This document shows positions 44,700-57,130 of a DNA stretch of 64,000 bases, piece after piece. A program made the position numbers and the translations under genes. The notes beneath the pieces were generated by a model. That model ran no database searches and was not told where the DNA came from. It saw only the letters and a program-made list of their open reading frames with translations. Position 1 is the first letter of the stretch. Each line of letters opens with the position of its first letter. Source of the stretch: Chlorops oryzae (taxonomy: Eukaryota; Arthropoda; Insecta; Diptera; Chloropidae); NCBI GenBank assembly GCA_020466095.1, contig CM035806.1, positions 58,260,884 to 58,324,883 on the forward strand. The letters are read 5' to 3'.

Positions 44700-45962
44700 T
44701 CCATAGTTAAAAGTTAACCAAAATGACACACGAGCCGAGACTACTTTTAAAATATTGCAAGAATGCTTGGCGAAGTCTGAAGGACCAATTCGCTAAACGG
44801 TGACGGAAATAAGGAACAAAACAGGCCAAGCAGCTGAAGAAGCTTCAAAGAATTACAAAAACTTCGAATTAAAATCATTTCTTAGAGATTCCATGGAATT
44901 CCGAGGAAGTAAGTAATTCGTCGTTCTTCGAAATCAATATTAATTAGGCATATTTGTGCAGACATAGCAGCAACCAAGGATAATGTATTATAAGGTTACG
45001 ACAATCAGAGTTCAAAATTTGATACTTCTGCGCATGTGCAGTTGTGACGTAGCTTTAAAATTGTTCTGATTGGTTGAAATTATTGAACATTTTTTACAGA
45101 TAAAAATTATCAAGACAAAAAATTTAAATTTAAGAATTTATGTGCTTACAACGTTGCCACTGTCGTTCGAAAAAATACTGTCAATTTTGAACTTTCAGAA
45201 AACGTGGTTTTTACATCTATCGTCCTTAAAATAAGATGCTCAATTAACAAAAAAAAAAAAAAAAATCATATAACTTGAATTAATAGCAAAGCCAAAAAAT
45301 GTTCAAAAAAGTATATTTAAAAATTTACACTTAACGGTAGCACCAACAAAAACGTCACAAGTGCTCGAATAGAAGTAAAATCTGCACATGTCGCAGTCTT
45401 ATATTCTATCATTCATATCGTGAATCACATACTCATCGTAACTTCTTCGAACTTTACCAGAAAATGATCGAAATAGTCATTTATTAATATGTGATTTGTT
45501 TTTTACTGCAGTATCTGACGAATGAACGTTTTATTTCCCCATTATTTAAACATGTGCGCACTCAGCATCAACATCGCCGCTAAAAAAAAAAAAATGTGCA
45601 ATGCCATCGCAGTCAACAGTGCTGAACGATTTCGAGACATACGTTTCCAGTAGATGAAGTAATGAACGAATTTAATATGAATATAAAAAAAAATTTATAC
45701 GTGTTCTATAATTTCAGCTGTGCCATTGCCACAAATGTCCCCATTAGAGAGCAACGGATCATGTGAATCATGGACATATGTTACCAGTGCAAAGAGTAAT
45801 AAATGAATTATAATAAGCTAAGTGTTTACGTCTTTTATAATTGCAGCTGTTCCAGTGCCACAGAGGTCTACTTTAGAGAACGTAGGTACAACGCAATCAT
45901 TAATTGAAAGAAGTACTAACAGTTTAGGCAAAAAGAAAAGGAAAGTTGACAGTCTAAAAAAT
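44700..45962 (+). pseudogene. MADF/Myb-like accessory protein of the PIF element
   Basis: About 44760-44830 reads CKNAWRSLKDQFAKR, the core of a MADF/Myb-like DNA-binding domain, followed by K/Q-rich helices and stops. Possible splice donors (GTAAGT near 44908) and a C-terminal piece at 45850-45962 (VPVPQRSTLENVG, then SLGKKKRKVDSLKN) fit the multi-exon second gene of PIF/Harbinger elements, whose product helps the transposase reach the nucleus and bind the ends. Too damaged to call a full exon structure. Confidence 0.45.
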
Positions 45963-46632
45963 TAATCCTAGTAGATTAGATAGAGTCTAAGTGAAACTCT
46001 AACAGAGTTCCGTGAAAACCTGGGAAAAAAAATTGAAAAGGAGGAAGTATTCTTCGAGTCAATTGCAAAGTCGAGTCCGCAAAGAGCTTCAAGTTGTCAC
46101 ATGGGGGAAAACTGAGTTATTGCACAAAATCGTTGCAGATAGAGAAAATTATTTTAGTTTGTAAGAACTTTGAATAAAATTTCATATATTTTCGCTGTTT
46201 TAAAGAGACGACTTTTATTAAGTATTATGCGAAAGAAATGAACATAAAGTTTTTCGGAGAGTGTACGCCTCTCTGGTGCAATTGTGGCTGGGCGACGAAG
46301 GTAATGAGTCGAAGGCGCTGATTTGACTTCTATTCCTCCAATTTACCGGCTGGATATCTCCATTCACAATACTGTCAGCATAGCTCGCTGGACAATACGA
46401 GGAATTTTTGGCCATAAGCAAATTGTGCAAGACGACTGTTGCCTTGACAATTTGATTAACGTTCTCTGGCAATTCGTGGATGCTGTTAAGCAAAACCCTT
46501 CACCGCGCTGACATGATCCCAAACGTATTTTCGATTGTCACTCGAGCATGGGACAATCTTTTATTAACGGTCTGCTCCTCTGCAGACAAGTTTCGACCTA
46601 AAATTGAAATAAAAAATAAAAATGTTTTCTTA

Positions 46633-47378
46633 TGCTATGTTCTCACTAGGCCGGGTTAGGGTTATCGGCGAAACCCAGGGTTTCAAATGTCAAAACGCAT
46701 ATAAAAAAAAATCATCTAACCCGAAAATAAACCCCGGGTTAACATTTAACTCTGAGGTTAGCGCAGAGTTGCATTTGAAATGTTCAGTTACATTTGCTAA
46801 CACCGGGTACAAAAACCGGGTAAACATTTAATACGACACTGGCAGGAAGCTTTCCCGTGCAGATAATGAGTGGCGAAGGATGCACGTATTTGGATATGTT
46901 AATTTTGATCACAGGTCTTGGAACATTTTGTGATGCCGCTTTCATCCTTAGCTCCATTAATCTATTTTGGTTCCTGCGGTTATTGCAATGGTCTTCTAAT
47001 ATTATTGCTTCCAATATTCCTTTGGCTTTTTCAGCTTCTTTAAACATTTCTAATAAAGCAAATTCCATTTTTATTTGCAATTTCTCGATGATATAGTATA
47101 TCAGATATACCTTGCGCGTTTTTTATATTTCAAACTCCCAAGCCGGACATTATAGCATGCATGTAGTGAAAACAGCGGCCATCTCCCAAAAAACTTCATT
47201 AACAGTAAGGGTTAACAATGCGAGTAGGCGCAGTATGAATTTTCACTACTTCAGAAGTAGTGAAATTTCCGGCTGGGTCGTATGATGTTTGTAAACCTTA
47301 ACTCGCTCTAACCTGATATGAACGCTTTGAGTTAAAGAATCGGGTTAAGTACTTAACCCCTATAGTGAGAACATAGCA
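46633..47378. mobile_element. PIF/Harbinger-type MITE, copy B, inside a PIF intron
   Basis: Same ends as copy A (TGCTATGTTCTCACTA), TTA on both sides (46630-46632 and 47379-47381), reversed orientation relative to copy A. It is 746 bp. A frame on the - strand (47065 downward, MEFALLEMFKEAEKAK..SQNVPRPVIKI) remains open for about 90 residues. It may be the first exon of a transposase, which would make this an internal-deletion derivative. Confidence 0.82.
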
Positions 47379-47523
47379 TTACATATTTGACTCCACAAAT
47401 TAATGTATGTAATACCTGCAAATGGACACAAGAGATTTTCGCCGAGAGGAAATGCGCTATCACCTATAAAAAAAAAAGGGAACTCCACATTGGTTCCGTG
47501 AAGCCGACTTGGACCCGGAATAG

Positions 47524-48970
47524 CCAGATTTCCTTTCGACATCCCCATACACTTCTTGGCCAAAAATGGAAGGAGTTGTCGTAAAGAAATGAAACTTGGC
47601 ATGGACACTTCTGTCCATGCAATTAAGAAATTTTGAAAAAATTGTGAAAATCGGACCACCCCACCCCCATATAAAGGGGTAATTAGTTAAAATTGCTAAT
47701 TCGGGCCAACCAACTTGAAATTCAAAACAGCGATTAATATTGTGCCGTTGAGTTGGAAAAATTTAATTTCATGATGCTGCCACGCCTATTTTTTTTTTCT
47801 ACGCAGACTTAAAATTGGTAAATAGAGCTCTTTTGAACCCCCTGAAAATCGTATGAAAATTTCAAAAATATTTTTGAATGTTATTTGTTTGTAAAATTTA
47901 AAGGTGTATTTAACACAAAAAATCAAAAAACTCGTCCCAGCCTTGCCAAAGAAAAAAAATTTAAAATGACAAAAACACTCAAACTCATCATATGAAAATC
48001 CATATACCTCATACGTTTGATGCGAAGATTTACGTGCATTTTAGTGAATTTTCGTCTGTATTTTGGACCTGAACAAAAACTTTCATAACTTCCGAATCAG
48101 CAAACATTTTTACTAAATTTTTTTCCAATTTTAGTACATGCTTATAGCAAAAAAATATCCAAAAATTGATAAACCCTGTTTTGTATACATTTTTACAATT
48201 TTTCTAAAATTTGGTTCATTTTTCCTTTTTTTTTCTAAATTTATCCATTTTTCAAACAGAAATATTTACCTTACGTGACATAAGTATTGAAAAAACAGTC
48301 ATATTTTATCAAAACACAGGCTCTTAGCTTTGATATGATATATTATTTGATTATATTTATTAATTCATCCCTTGCGTATTCACTTTCAAACATTAGTATA
48401 AAGAAAATATATTTATATCGGCCAATTTTAATGCTCTACAAAATGCTCATCACAGACAAATCAGCAAGATAATATGCAAAATTTAGATTTTAGTTTTGAG
48501 TAAATACTTCAAGCAATAAAACATAAAAAAAATTGAGAAACCCTTATTTCGTTAAAATTTTTAAATGTAAACCAAAATTGGCTGAATTCTTTAATTTTTC
48601 CATACCCGAGTTAGTTTTTTTAAAATAACGGTTAAAGTGAATGTGCTTATAACAACTTCCAAACATACATTTTTCTTATAGGAAATCATTTATATTTTTA
48701 TTTGATATACTATACATAGGTATTTGTTCTTATATACTTCTCGTACTCGCATTTGAACTTCCGCATATAAAAATATTGTGTGAAGCAGCTACATTCCTTT
48801 TCTTCCATAGAGCAACTTTAAGGGCGTCTTGTAGCTTCAAAATTAAAGCTATGGAGAAGAAAATTTGTGATATTTTTATTGAATGTATTTTCTAGGTTAC
48901 AGCGAAGATTTTTTTTGGAAAATCTTCACATTTATTTTTCACCATTTTTGGCCGCACTCGTTACACTGTG
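47524..48970. mobile_element. Transib-like non-autonomous element (1.45 kb)
   Basis: The right end, inverted, starts CACAGTGTAACG and continues to GGCCAAAAATGG. The left end has CCCCATACACTTCTTGGCCAAAAATGG but lacks the outermost roughly 9 bases, including the heptamer. The interior matches the 8109 element (CAATTAAGAAA..ACCCC..CACCC). It interrupts the PIF transposase between the AYGSQSDG and GNLAIPGP segments. No coding capacity. Confidence 0.65.
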
Positions 48971-49770
48971 TACCGTCGCTTTGAGAGCCGTATGCTCTTA
49001 TGTCCACCATGGTAAAGCGATAGCTTGCATCGCACACCGCCAGCAGAACAATGCTAAGGCGCCCGGTTTAATTGTAATATTGTGAACCGCCATTAGGTGG
49101 ACACACAATTGGCACGTGTTTCATATCGATAGCTGCGAGGCAATGAGGTAATTTCCATTTCTCATTGTATGCGTTTGATATGCTTTTCCAATCGCTTAGG
49201 TTCGGTGGAGAAAGGTGAATTGGGATTAACTCCTCCTATATTTCCTGGCATGTCTTTGCGATCATGCGGCTTACGGATGTCACGGACATTTTAAATTTGC
49301 ACGCGTACGTATAACGCGCACCACCATGAGCTAAATAACTGTTAAAAAGTATTCAATAATATTTTAAATCGAAATAATTCTAATTTCTTTTACTTACATT
49401 ATCGTCAAAGCCAGTCGACACTCAGCAGGTATGGGTTTTCCGGCGATATGTCTTTTCTAGTCTGAAGCGCAACAAGTTTAAAAGCGCACCAAATTCCTGA
49501 GCACGCATCCGGGTAGCTTTAAAAAACATTTCTTCGTTTTCCGTCTTCAGCTTAAGGAACGTTGTTTCATAAAAACCGTGCTGGTCTCTGTCTTGAAAGA
49601 TTGGACGAACCCACCACCTCCTTGCTTTTTCCTTTTCCAAGGATTCTTCATAGGCACCTTAAAATAAAATTATTATTTGTATTTACTGGAAATTACAAAA
49701 GTTACCTTTGCTTACCTCGCCACTCCGAGAATTTTCCGCATTTCTTTTCTGCTCATATTAGTTTTATTGA

Positions 49771-50427
49771 TTTTTAAAATAAGAGCTTAATTACACTTCA
49801 AAACAATGCGTCGAGCTCAGTGTAAATAGTTCAAATAGCGTTGTGGAAGCTACTGAGTATATACTTTTGAGTATTTCGTACTTGTGGGAATACTTTTCAT
49901 TGAAATATGAACAATTTGTTCTCGTATCGCTTTTTATTTATAAATGCATATTTGATTAATTCGTGTCATCATTCCATCGTTTAAAGTCAATATTTTTTTT
50001 ATATATTATATATATTTTTTATTTATATATTTCCAAACGTTTCTAATACAAGCCTAAATAAAAAAAGTAGTGAGTCGAGTACTCTTCACAATTGCGCTTC
50101 ACTAAGAGATATCAAGGCACCCCAAATGCTCACGCACACGCACTGTTGGAAATTGAATTTTTCACGAATTTGACGCTGCTTCATGCGTTTGACGCATAAT
50201 TGGAAATGGCACTTAATTATTAAAGGCATTAATTAAGATTTAGACCCATCTAAATTAACGAAACCCTGAACGAAAAAAATTTTTAAATTTATAAATTTAA
50301 TATTTTCAATAGGAATAAAACTCCCCAAACCACTGTTCAAAGTTGAACTCAGTCAGGTAAATTTAACACTAAAAAATATTAGACTCCTGCAATTTGTGGC
50401 TTATTATGTATGACTTCTTTTCCGTAG
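49771..50427. other. AT-rich, nothing recognised
   Basis: Contains a TATATATTATATATA tract near 50000. No coding match. Confidence 0.4.
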
Positions 50428-50610
50428 AGTTGAAAAAGAAAAGCCTCACAAGCGTACTGGCCAATGTACTAACTGCCAAGAGAATGGCCATATCAAGTGC
50501 TACTGCACCCCACGAATGGTTTACGACGTTTGTGGTGAGTTTCATAGCTCTACAAACTGTGATAAATAATGTCCAATCTGGCGGGGGAAAACTACGTGTC
50601 GACATAGACT
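50428..50610 (+). pseudogene. Jockey-type LINE ORF1 zinc-knuckle fragment
   Basis: A frame of the + strand reads RTGQCTNCQENGHIKCYCT, then VCGEFHSSTNCDK, then a stop. CxNCQxxGHxxxYC followed by CGxxHxxxxC is the tandem CCHC region of Jockey-like ORF1 (gag) proteins. Only this piece remains; a different open frame through the same bases has no known match. Confidence 0.6.
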
Positions 50611-52885
50611 TTCGATAAATGATGTATTATGTATTGTACCATTGCTCCAAGACCTTTCAATTCTCTTAATCTAAGTTACAACAACAAAAAACGTTCAGGA
50701 ATTCTTGCCAAGCCAAAAGTAAGAAGGAAGTACCGGTTGTGTAGCTTAAGGCGGACAGTGTAACCGTTTTCGGCGCAATAAATTGCGCACCAAGCACTTA
50801 TCAGCGACGAAATCCTCTAACATAATATGAACAACTTAAGAGTCGCCTACGCACAACTTTATCTTCTTAATCTATTTCATTCTATCCACAGCCGCCGTGT
50901 CATTAAAATGAAACGTTAAACCATAGCCGCTCGCAAACGACCAGAAACTTTTCCCCCACCTACGCTCGTACAAAAAATATAAAAAAAAACGTGCAAACGC
51001 TCATATTCATCTCACCGTTGGACTTCTCCGTCACTTACACGAATGGAACTTCTTGTAAGCTTGGATATAGCCACTCACAGTTTGGCCCGCTATTAATTTT
51101 GGTGGTAAAAAGGACGTCCCCAAACCCTTTTCTTCATTTCGATTGCAAACATTGACAATGTGCATGCATGAATTGATCTTAAGTGATGCCTTTTTAAAAC
51201 CTCAAAAAATTATACCCTAAAAGCGATCTTTAAATATTTTCTTGTCTAGTAGCATGAGCGATTAAGGGGATTCGAATTAAGTAAGTATCGAAGAGAAACG
51301 TTATCCAACGTGATTTGCCGATTTTCCTTTTCAAATATTTGTCTGATTAATTGAAATGTAATAATAAAAAAGAACAGTGAAAACAAAAAATACAATAATT
51401 ATAATCATTAACTAGGGCAGCAGTTGCCGAAGACGAAATCAAGAAGACAAATCATTAGAAGCAGAACAATGAAACTTGTGAAATGGAACAAAATGTAAGT
51501 TAATTGCTCTAACGCTAACCTTGGCAAGGACAGTTCACATTCAATAAAAGATCAAACGATGTTGTAGCAGCTTTTGGAAAGGTAAAATTTTTTATGAACT
51601 AGGTCAAAGGTAAAGTAAGTGCGTCAGGGCAAGCAAAAAAATAAAAATTCGGTTGTTAGAAGAGACAATAGACAAAGAATGTTTAAAAATTCAAAGGAAA
51701 ACAAAAACAGACTGGCGAACAGAACAACTTGAAAGCAGAATCCGAAAAGAAAAATCAAGAACTAAGGCAATAATTAATTAAATCAGTAAGTTAAGAGCTA
51801 CCACGGACGGTAGAAAAAAGCCAAAGAACGTTTTAGGGGCATTCCATGAATTGTTTTCAAAAAATCTTTTTTTTGTTTAATCGATAGATATTTTACATGA
51901 GATCATTAATACAAATTTTCAAACTCGAGCTACGAACATTTTCCGAGATATAGTTGATAGATTTATCGCGCGCACGAACTAAGTATCTTTTTTCTGAACC
52001 TAAACTTTGAAGCGCCTTCGCTCAAAACTTCGCTTTAATGGTCGTCGTTACTATAAAAAAACTATTTACCCTATTTTCACAGAAGTGCATGAACCGCAAA
52101 AATGTATGAAAACAATAAAAAAAAAGGACAAAACCCAATTTTTTTTTGTTTATATGGGTTTGCTGCTCAGCTTTCAGTATTCATAAAGTATGTTTGCTAC
52201 ATGCATTTTAAATGCGATATCTATAGACGGTGTTCATGTAGACGTCCTATTGCAGTGCGTAGAACAGTCTCACTCCATTAACTGAAATGCAACCATAGTT
52301 TGTGCAACAAGTTGCAGAAAAATTGCATATCATGCGTTGCATCTGCGCCGGACACTTTCAGATTCTTGTATCGAACGTTACCGCGATCACATCGAGTGTC
52401 TACTCTCGAAATCTTTTTATCAGCTTACTTTATTTAATTTCAAGCTACATATATATTTCTTTCTCTACAAATTATTTTAACTCAAATTTAACATCGGAAA
52501 ATTACATATATATTTTGCTTTAAACCTTGACTCTAATTTAATATTCGGAAATTAGTCCTTCTCCGGATCAACAGAAAACGGCGGCGATCACGTTCAAACC
52601 AACCACGTAAGAATTTTCCCATTATTCTTTCTAATAAAGAAAATCCACATTTCTCCCAAATTGTGTATTTATTCTCTTTTTATTCTCGGCTATTTCCGGA
52701 TTCCCAAAATACGCTTACTGAGCTATTTTTTGGTCCTTCGAGACGGATATTTTTCATCGGCATATCCGGAAATTGAAATTTAGAACGAACATTCGTCGCA
52801 ACCCTATTTGCTGATTCTTTTTCTCACTGCAGGAATTGGAAATCGGATTAAGTATTTCCATACTAACATCTCGCTTGGCCTTCGC
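50611..52885. other. Long unassigned stretch, 2.3 kb
   Basis: No gene, RNA or transposon end recognised on either strand. Adenine-rich in 51350-51800. Possibly unique sequence of the Sox intron or intergenic region. Confidence 0.4.
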
Positions 52886-52889
52886 TTAA

Positions 52890-53615
52890 GGGGACCTTCT
52901 GGTCTAGAATTTTTTGAAAATTGATTTTTTTTTTATATATTTCGGAAGAATAGACTTTTAAGAATGTGCTGGCAAAGTTTCGTGAAGATATTGACAATAT
53001 TTGTTTTGCTACAGCCTTTTTAGAAGGTGGAGACAGCAGGCAGCGCGCTTGATCAAAGCAACTTTGAACGCGTTTATCTCAAAACCACTTTTTTTGACCT
53101 GGTGTGAATGAAAACAAAAAAACCATCGAACCGATTTGTCTGGAATTTTTATATATTATTCATAACATCAATGGCTATGGCCCGAACTAGAATTGAATTT
53201 TTATTTCAAGAACTTCATATTTTTTCATCAAAAAAATGGTCAAAAAAAGGGGAGTTTTTGATGGTTGAAATAAAAAATTGCGCCATTTTGTCAATTTAAA
53301 AAAAATTCTTTTTATTCTAGTTCCTGCCATAGCCGCATTCATTCTGATTAATAACATATTATTGTTTTTTTTTTCGATTACCAGAACTGCCAAAATCTTT
53401 CACACCACGGAGGTACTTTTTCAAAGAGGGTCCACTTCAACGCCATTTTTAAAATACCAAAAAAAAAAAAAAAAAAATTACAACATTTTTTATTTTTTGT
53501 CAATAAAGAATATAATACGCCTGCATACTTAGAAAATCGTTTTTTATTTGGCTTAATACCAAAAAAAAATAATGAAAATACCCTAAATTTTCGTGCTCTA
53601 GACCAGAAGGTCCCC
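52890..53615. mobile_element. piggyBac-type MITE, second family (726 bp)
   Basis: Ends GGGGACCTTCTGGTCTAGAA and its near-perfect inverse, with TTAA on both sides (52886-52889 and 53616-53619). Unlike the element at 37541 it is not a full-length hairpin: complementarity is strong only near the ends. Contains a long A run at 53460-53477. No transposase. Confidence 0.85.
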
Positions 53616-53719
53616 TTAACCTCAGCACGATAGCAACAACAACAACAACACATCTCATCTCTTCTAAACACTCAAATATTGTACATCCAGGTGCGCGCAT
53701 TTCAAGTAATTTTGGTGTT

Positions 53720-55542
53720 TTTCGGTATTCTTACTATACTTTTCGAGATTTATTTACTGCGATTTACATCTCAAATACTCGCTTTTCCCCTGTCGAGAAA
53801 ATTTACCACTTCTTTCAGAAAACGCGCGGCGAAGCGAATGAAATTGTAAGGAAATGTCCCTTAATTCATGATGGCTTTGTTGTAGAATTGACAAATTTAG
53901 TAGACCGGTACGATAATCGACGCATGCTAGTAAACAGGCAGCTTAAGGTTATTGAATCTCAAAAAGGTGACAAGTGAGTCGAGTCAAGCTCTTAAAAGCT
54001 TCCAACGTGAAATAAATAATTGTATCTCGACATTGGAAATGTATAAAATTGATGTTGAAAGTGGGGATGCTATTTTAACATACTTTTGTTCGTCTAAATT
54101 GCCAACTCTCAGTTTAGCTCTTTGGGAACAGACTCTCATTAATAAATCTGAAATCCCAAAATGGAAAGATTTAGATGCGTTTCTCACAAATCGTTTTCAT
54201 ACGTTAGAATCCGTGTCAGATTTTCGTTACAAATCAGACTCGGCCTCCAATTCTAAGTCTCAAGGTCCACCTACTTCTAAAGGCCACCAATCGGAAACGC
54301 CTAAAACCAATCGGGTTAATACATATCAAGCAAAAACAAATAGATCAGGATGTTGTGTTCATCTCGGAAGCATGCAACAAAAAATTGTTCTAAATTTCTA
54401 GCACTTAGCGTTCAGGAGCGTTTTAATAAAGTGAAACAGCAAAATTTGTGCATTAACTGTCTCGCCAACTTTCATGTTTTTAAAAATTCTACCAGTGCTC
54501 ACAATTGTTCGAAGTGCCATAAAAGGCATCACACTTTGTTACATCGTAACAATACACCGTCACAAAATAATTCCTTTAATTCTTCTCGAAATGCATCCTT
54601 TTCTAGACAAGCACATCCTACGCAAGTAAGAACGAATTCTCAAATCGAATCGGATGATGCTATTGCATCAACTAGTGCTGCGGCCGAAAATACTTTCACT
54701 GTTCAATCTCACGTGGCCATTTCTGCGCGTCAAGTGTTGCTCGGCACCGCTATGGTTCATATTTACCATAATGGTGTTACGTACCCTGCCAGAGCACTGA
54801 TCGACCCTGGATCGGAAGGCACTTTCATTACTGAACGCCTTCAAAAATTATTAAAACTCCCAGGAAAAATGGTGAATGCACAAGTCTCAGAATTAATAGA
54901 ACTATTTCCGCTAAAATATTAAAATCAGTCAATTTTGTTTTAGGCCCTCTCAATAATTCTGAACTTAAAATTGAAGTTGCAGGACTCGTGCTTCCATTTT
55001 TAACTGAGAATATTCCTACTTATTCTCTGGATATTAATAAAATTCAAATTCCCTCTGATCTCAAACTTGCTGACAATCAATTTTGGAAAAGTAACGAAAT
55101 TGGTATTCTTATTGGGGCTGATATTTATCCGTTAATTCTACTTAATGGTATTAGGAAAAATGCGTGTGGCTCTTTAATGGCACAAAACACAGTGTTTGGA
55201 TGGATATTGTTGGGGCCGGTTATCTCAAAGGCGTCTAATAATATCCGAGTGTTTCTGTCTTCCATTAATGAACTTTCATTAGATAAACAAATGATTCAAT
55301 TTTGGGAAATTGAGGATCTTCCGAAAAAGAAATTTATAACTGAAGAAGAAAGTGCATGTGAAAATCTGTTTGTCAACACCACTTCCCGTGCTGCTGATGG
55401 CCGTTATGTTGTTCAACTTCCTTTCAAAACTTTTCCGAACAGCATAGGGGCGTCGAAAGAAATTGCTAAGCGACAATTTTTGCGTAACGAACTTCGGTTA
55501 ATGAAATCTCCCGAGTTGAAAACACAATATGATAAGGTTATA
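53720..55542 (+). pseudogene. Pao/BEL gag-protease remnant, second lineage
   Basis: Starts with a gag segment (FRDLFTAIYISNTRFSPVEK, RYDNRRMLVNRQLK), a frameshift near 53965, then ESSQALKSFQREINNC and a C-terminal gag region. Zinc-knuckle pieces (NLCINCLANFHVF, CSKCHKRHHTLLH) follow, then the protease (ARALIDPGSEGTFITERL) and the QFWKSNEIGILIGADIYPLI and TVFGWILLGPV blocks leading toward reverse transcriptase. Breaks at about 54400 and 54920. The protease motif DPGS and the wording elsewhere differ from the other Pao/BEL copies here, so this is another lineage. It stops at the Tc1 remnant; RT, RNase H, integrase and LTRs are missing. Confidence 0.78.
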
Positions 55543-56411
55543 CACTCCGTTCCAAAATGATAGCCTCACCATAATATTTTTGAAAATGCAGTCGATTTTA
55601 GAAATCTTCTTTGAAAACATGAAGTGTCTATAAGTTAGTCGAATAATGTGAATTATTAGGCTTACAAACCTGCTTTGGTTTTAAAACTACTGGCGGTTTT
55701 CAGCATCAGCATTAATTTCTTCGCCCCAACCCAAAATTTTCGTGCAACAAATTGTCCCGAAATGATAGCCTCACCTAAGCTTTAAGGCTAAAAAACCAAA
55801 AAAACCCAAGTTTTTGTCATTAAATTTTATTTTGATTAATTTTTAGTCGTTGAATTTAATATTTAGTAGAGCCACCATAGTTTTTTATGACATCATAAAT
55901 GCGATTTGGTAAAGAACCATAAAGTGACTTTATAAAATCTAATGAAACTTCGGACCATGCTTGTTTAATTGCTTCAATAAGCTCATCTTTTGTTGAAAAT
56001 TGTTTACTACTATTGTAAACTTTTCGTGTAAGCCATCCCCACACATTTTCAATAATATTTAAGTCCGGGGAATACGGAGGCCAGCTTAAAACCTGAATAT
56101 TTTTAGCAGGCAGCCATGATGTTACGACTCTAGATCGATATATCGGAGCGTTATCGTGTTATAAAATTATCGGAATTGGTCCAAAAATATTTTCGAATTT
56201 ATGAATAGCTTCTGCAAGTAAGTCTTTGTAGCTGTTTCCAGTCATACGTGCATCTAAAAACTTTAACTCGATAGTTCCGTAGTATGAAATTGCACCCCAA
56301 ATCTTGACTCCACCTTCCCTGCTATGGTGACGACTCAGAATGCTCTCTTCTTTTCTGAGATCATGATAATAGTAGTTATACCCCTCTGGACCATCGGGAT
56401 TAAAGGAGCCC
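55543..56411 (-). mobile_element. Tc1-like element, 5' half missing
   Basis: The left end begins CACTCCGTTCCAAAATGATA after a TATA. The transposase runs on - : GPEGYNYYYHDLRK, GGVKIWGAISYYG, then after a stop near 56160 HDNAPIY and WPPYSPDLNIIENVWGW, and an open C-terminus to a stop at 55856. I count 34 residues between the HDN aspartate and the IIEN glutamate: DD34E. The helix-turn-helix part and the other terminus are lost at the junction with Pao/BEL integrase near 56411. Confidence 0.8.
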
Positions 56412-56499
56412 GCCCATATGCGGAGCATGAGGCGGAATCAAATGCCATTCGAAACCTTGAACCGCATATTGTTGCCGAATTTTCGTGGAAGTGTTCGAT

Positions 56500-57130
56500 A
56501 TAAAATCTTCGAATTCGGCACCTAGGGCATTTTTTGCGCCGACAAAGTTGCGACCGTTATCAGAAAATACACATTAAGGAAGGCCGCGGCGTCCGACGAT
56601 TCTATCTAAGGCGGCCCGAAAGGACGCTGTTGAGAGCTCCGAACACAACTCCAGGTGGATGGCCTTGGTGGCAAAACAAACGAATACACATACGTATCCT
56701 TTCAAAAACGGAGCGGTTCGTAATGTGGAGGTTTTGATGTCGAAGGGGCCCGCAAAGTCGACGCCGGTATGAGTGAACGGTAGTGAAAGAGTCTAGCGCT
56801 CAGCAGGCAAGGCTGCCATCAGTTGTGTTCTCATTCGCGACGTTAAAGTTCTGTCGTACCGTCCGGAACATAAGTTGGTTTCCCGCATGCAACATAGATC
56901 AATGAATGAAATCCAAAAAAAGGCGACAAAATGTAGAGGGGGCTGGCAAGATGATCGGGTGTTTTTCGTCGGGGGTGAGGTCAACATGGACTAGCCGTCC
57001 ATTAACGTTAAGACTAAGCAGTTGACTCTTCTTATGGACGGGCCGTTGATTGCTTAGCTCTTCATATTCTTCCGAATAATATCGTTTCTGCTCCGCAACG
57101 ATAAGACGAATTTTCACCGCTGTTAGTTCT
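56500..57130 (-). pseudogene. Pao/BEL integrase remnant
   Basis: Near 56700-56410, broken frames read FVCFATKAIHLELCSELS, DRIVGRRGLP, VYFSDNGRNFVGAKN and HLIPPHAPHMGG, the catalytic core of Pao/BEL integrases with the SDNG aspartate. Upstream (57117-56793) a region with VDLTPDEKHPIILPA resembles the H2C2 zinc-binding entry region. It is cut at 56411. Confidence 0.7.

Larger units (their letters stand above)
46218..49756 (-). pseudogene. PIF/Harbinger DDE transposase, multi-exon, interrupted
   Basis: Reading downwards: MSRKEMRKILGVA from 49756; a small intron (GTAAGC..TTTTAAG); YEESLEKEKARRWWVRPIF and MFFKATRMRAQEFGALLNLL (49640-49440), the usual PIF N-terminus; a donor GTAAGT near 49400; a YLAHGGARY-type segment; then AIDMKHVPIVCPP and the [25 protein letters not shown] region (49110-48975), including the first catalytic aspartate. 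The Transib-like element follows. Coding resumes at about 47530 with GNLAIPGPSRLHG and IGDSAFPLGENLLCPFAG (second aspartate), a spliceable GT..AG intron (47416 to about 46599) holding the MITE, then RNLSAEEQTVNKRLSHARV.ENTFGI and VVLHNLL to the stop at 46218. It has scattered stops and frameshifts. It would cut at TTA-type sites. Confidence 0.72.
44690..49770. mobile_element. PIF/Harbinger element with two nested insertions
   Basis: Two gene remnants typical of PIF/Harbinger lie tail to tail: a MADF/Myb-like accessory gene on + (44700-45962) and a DDE transposase on - (46218-49756). Nested inside the transposase gene are a PIF-type MITE (46633-47378) and a Transib-like element (47524-48970). 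Without them the element would be about 2.9 kb, a normal size. Its own termini and TTA duplication were not located. Confidence 0.7.
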
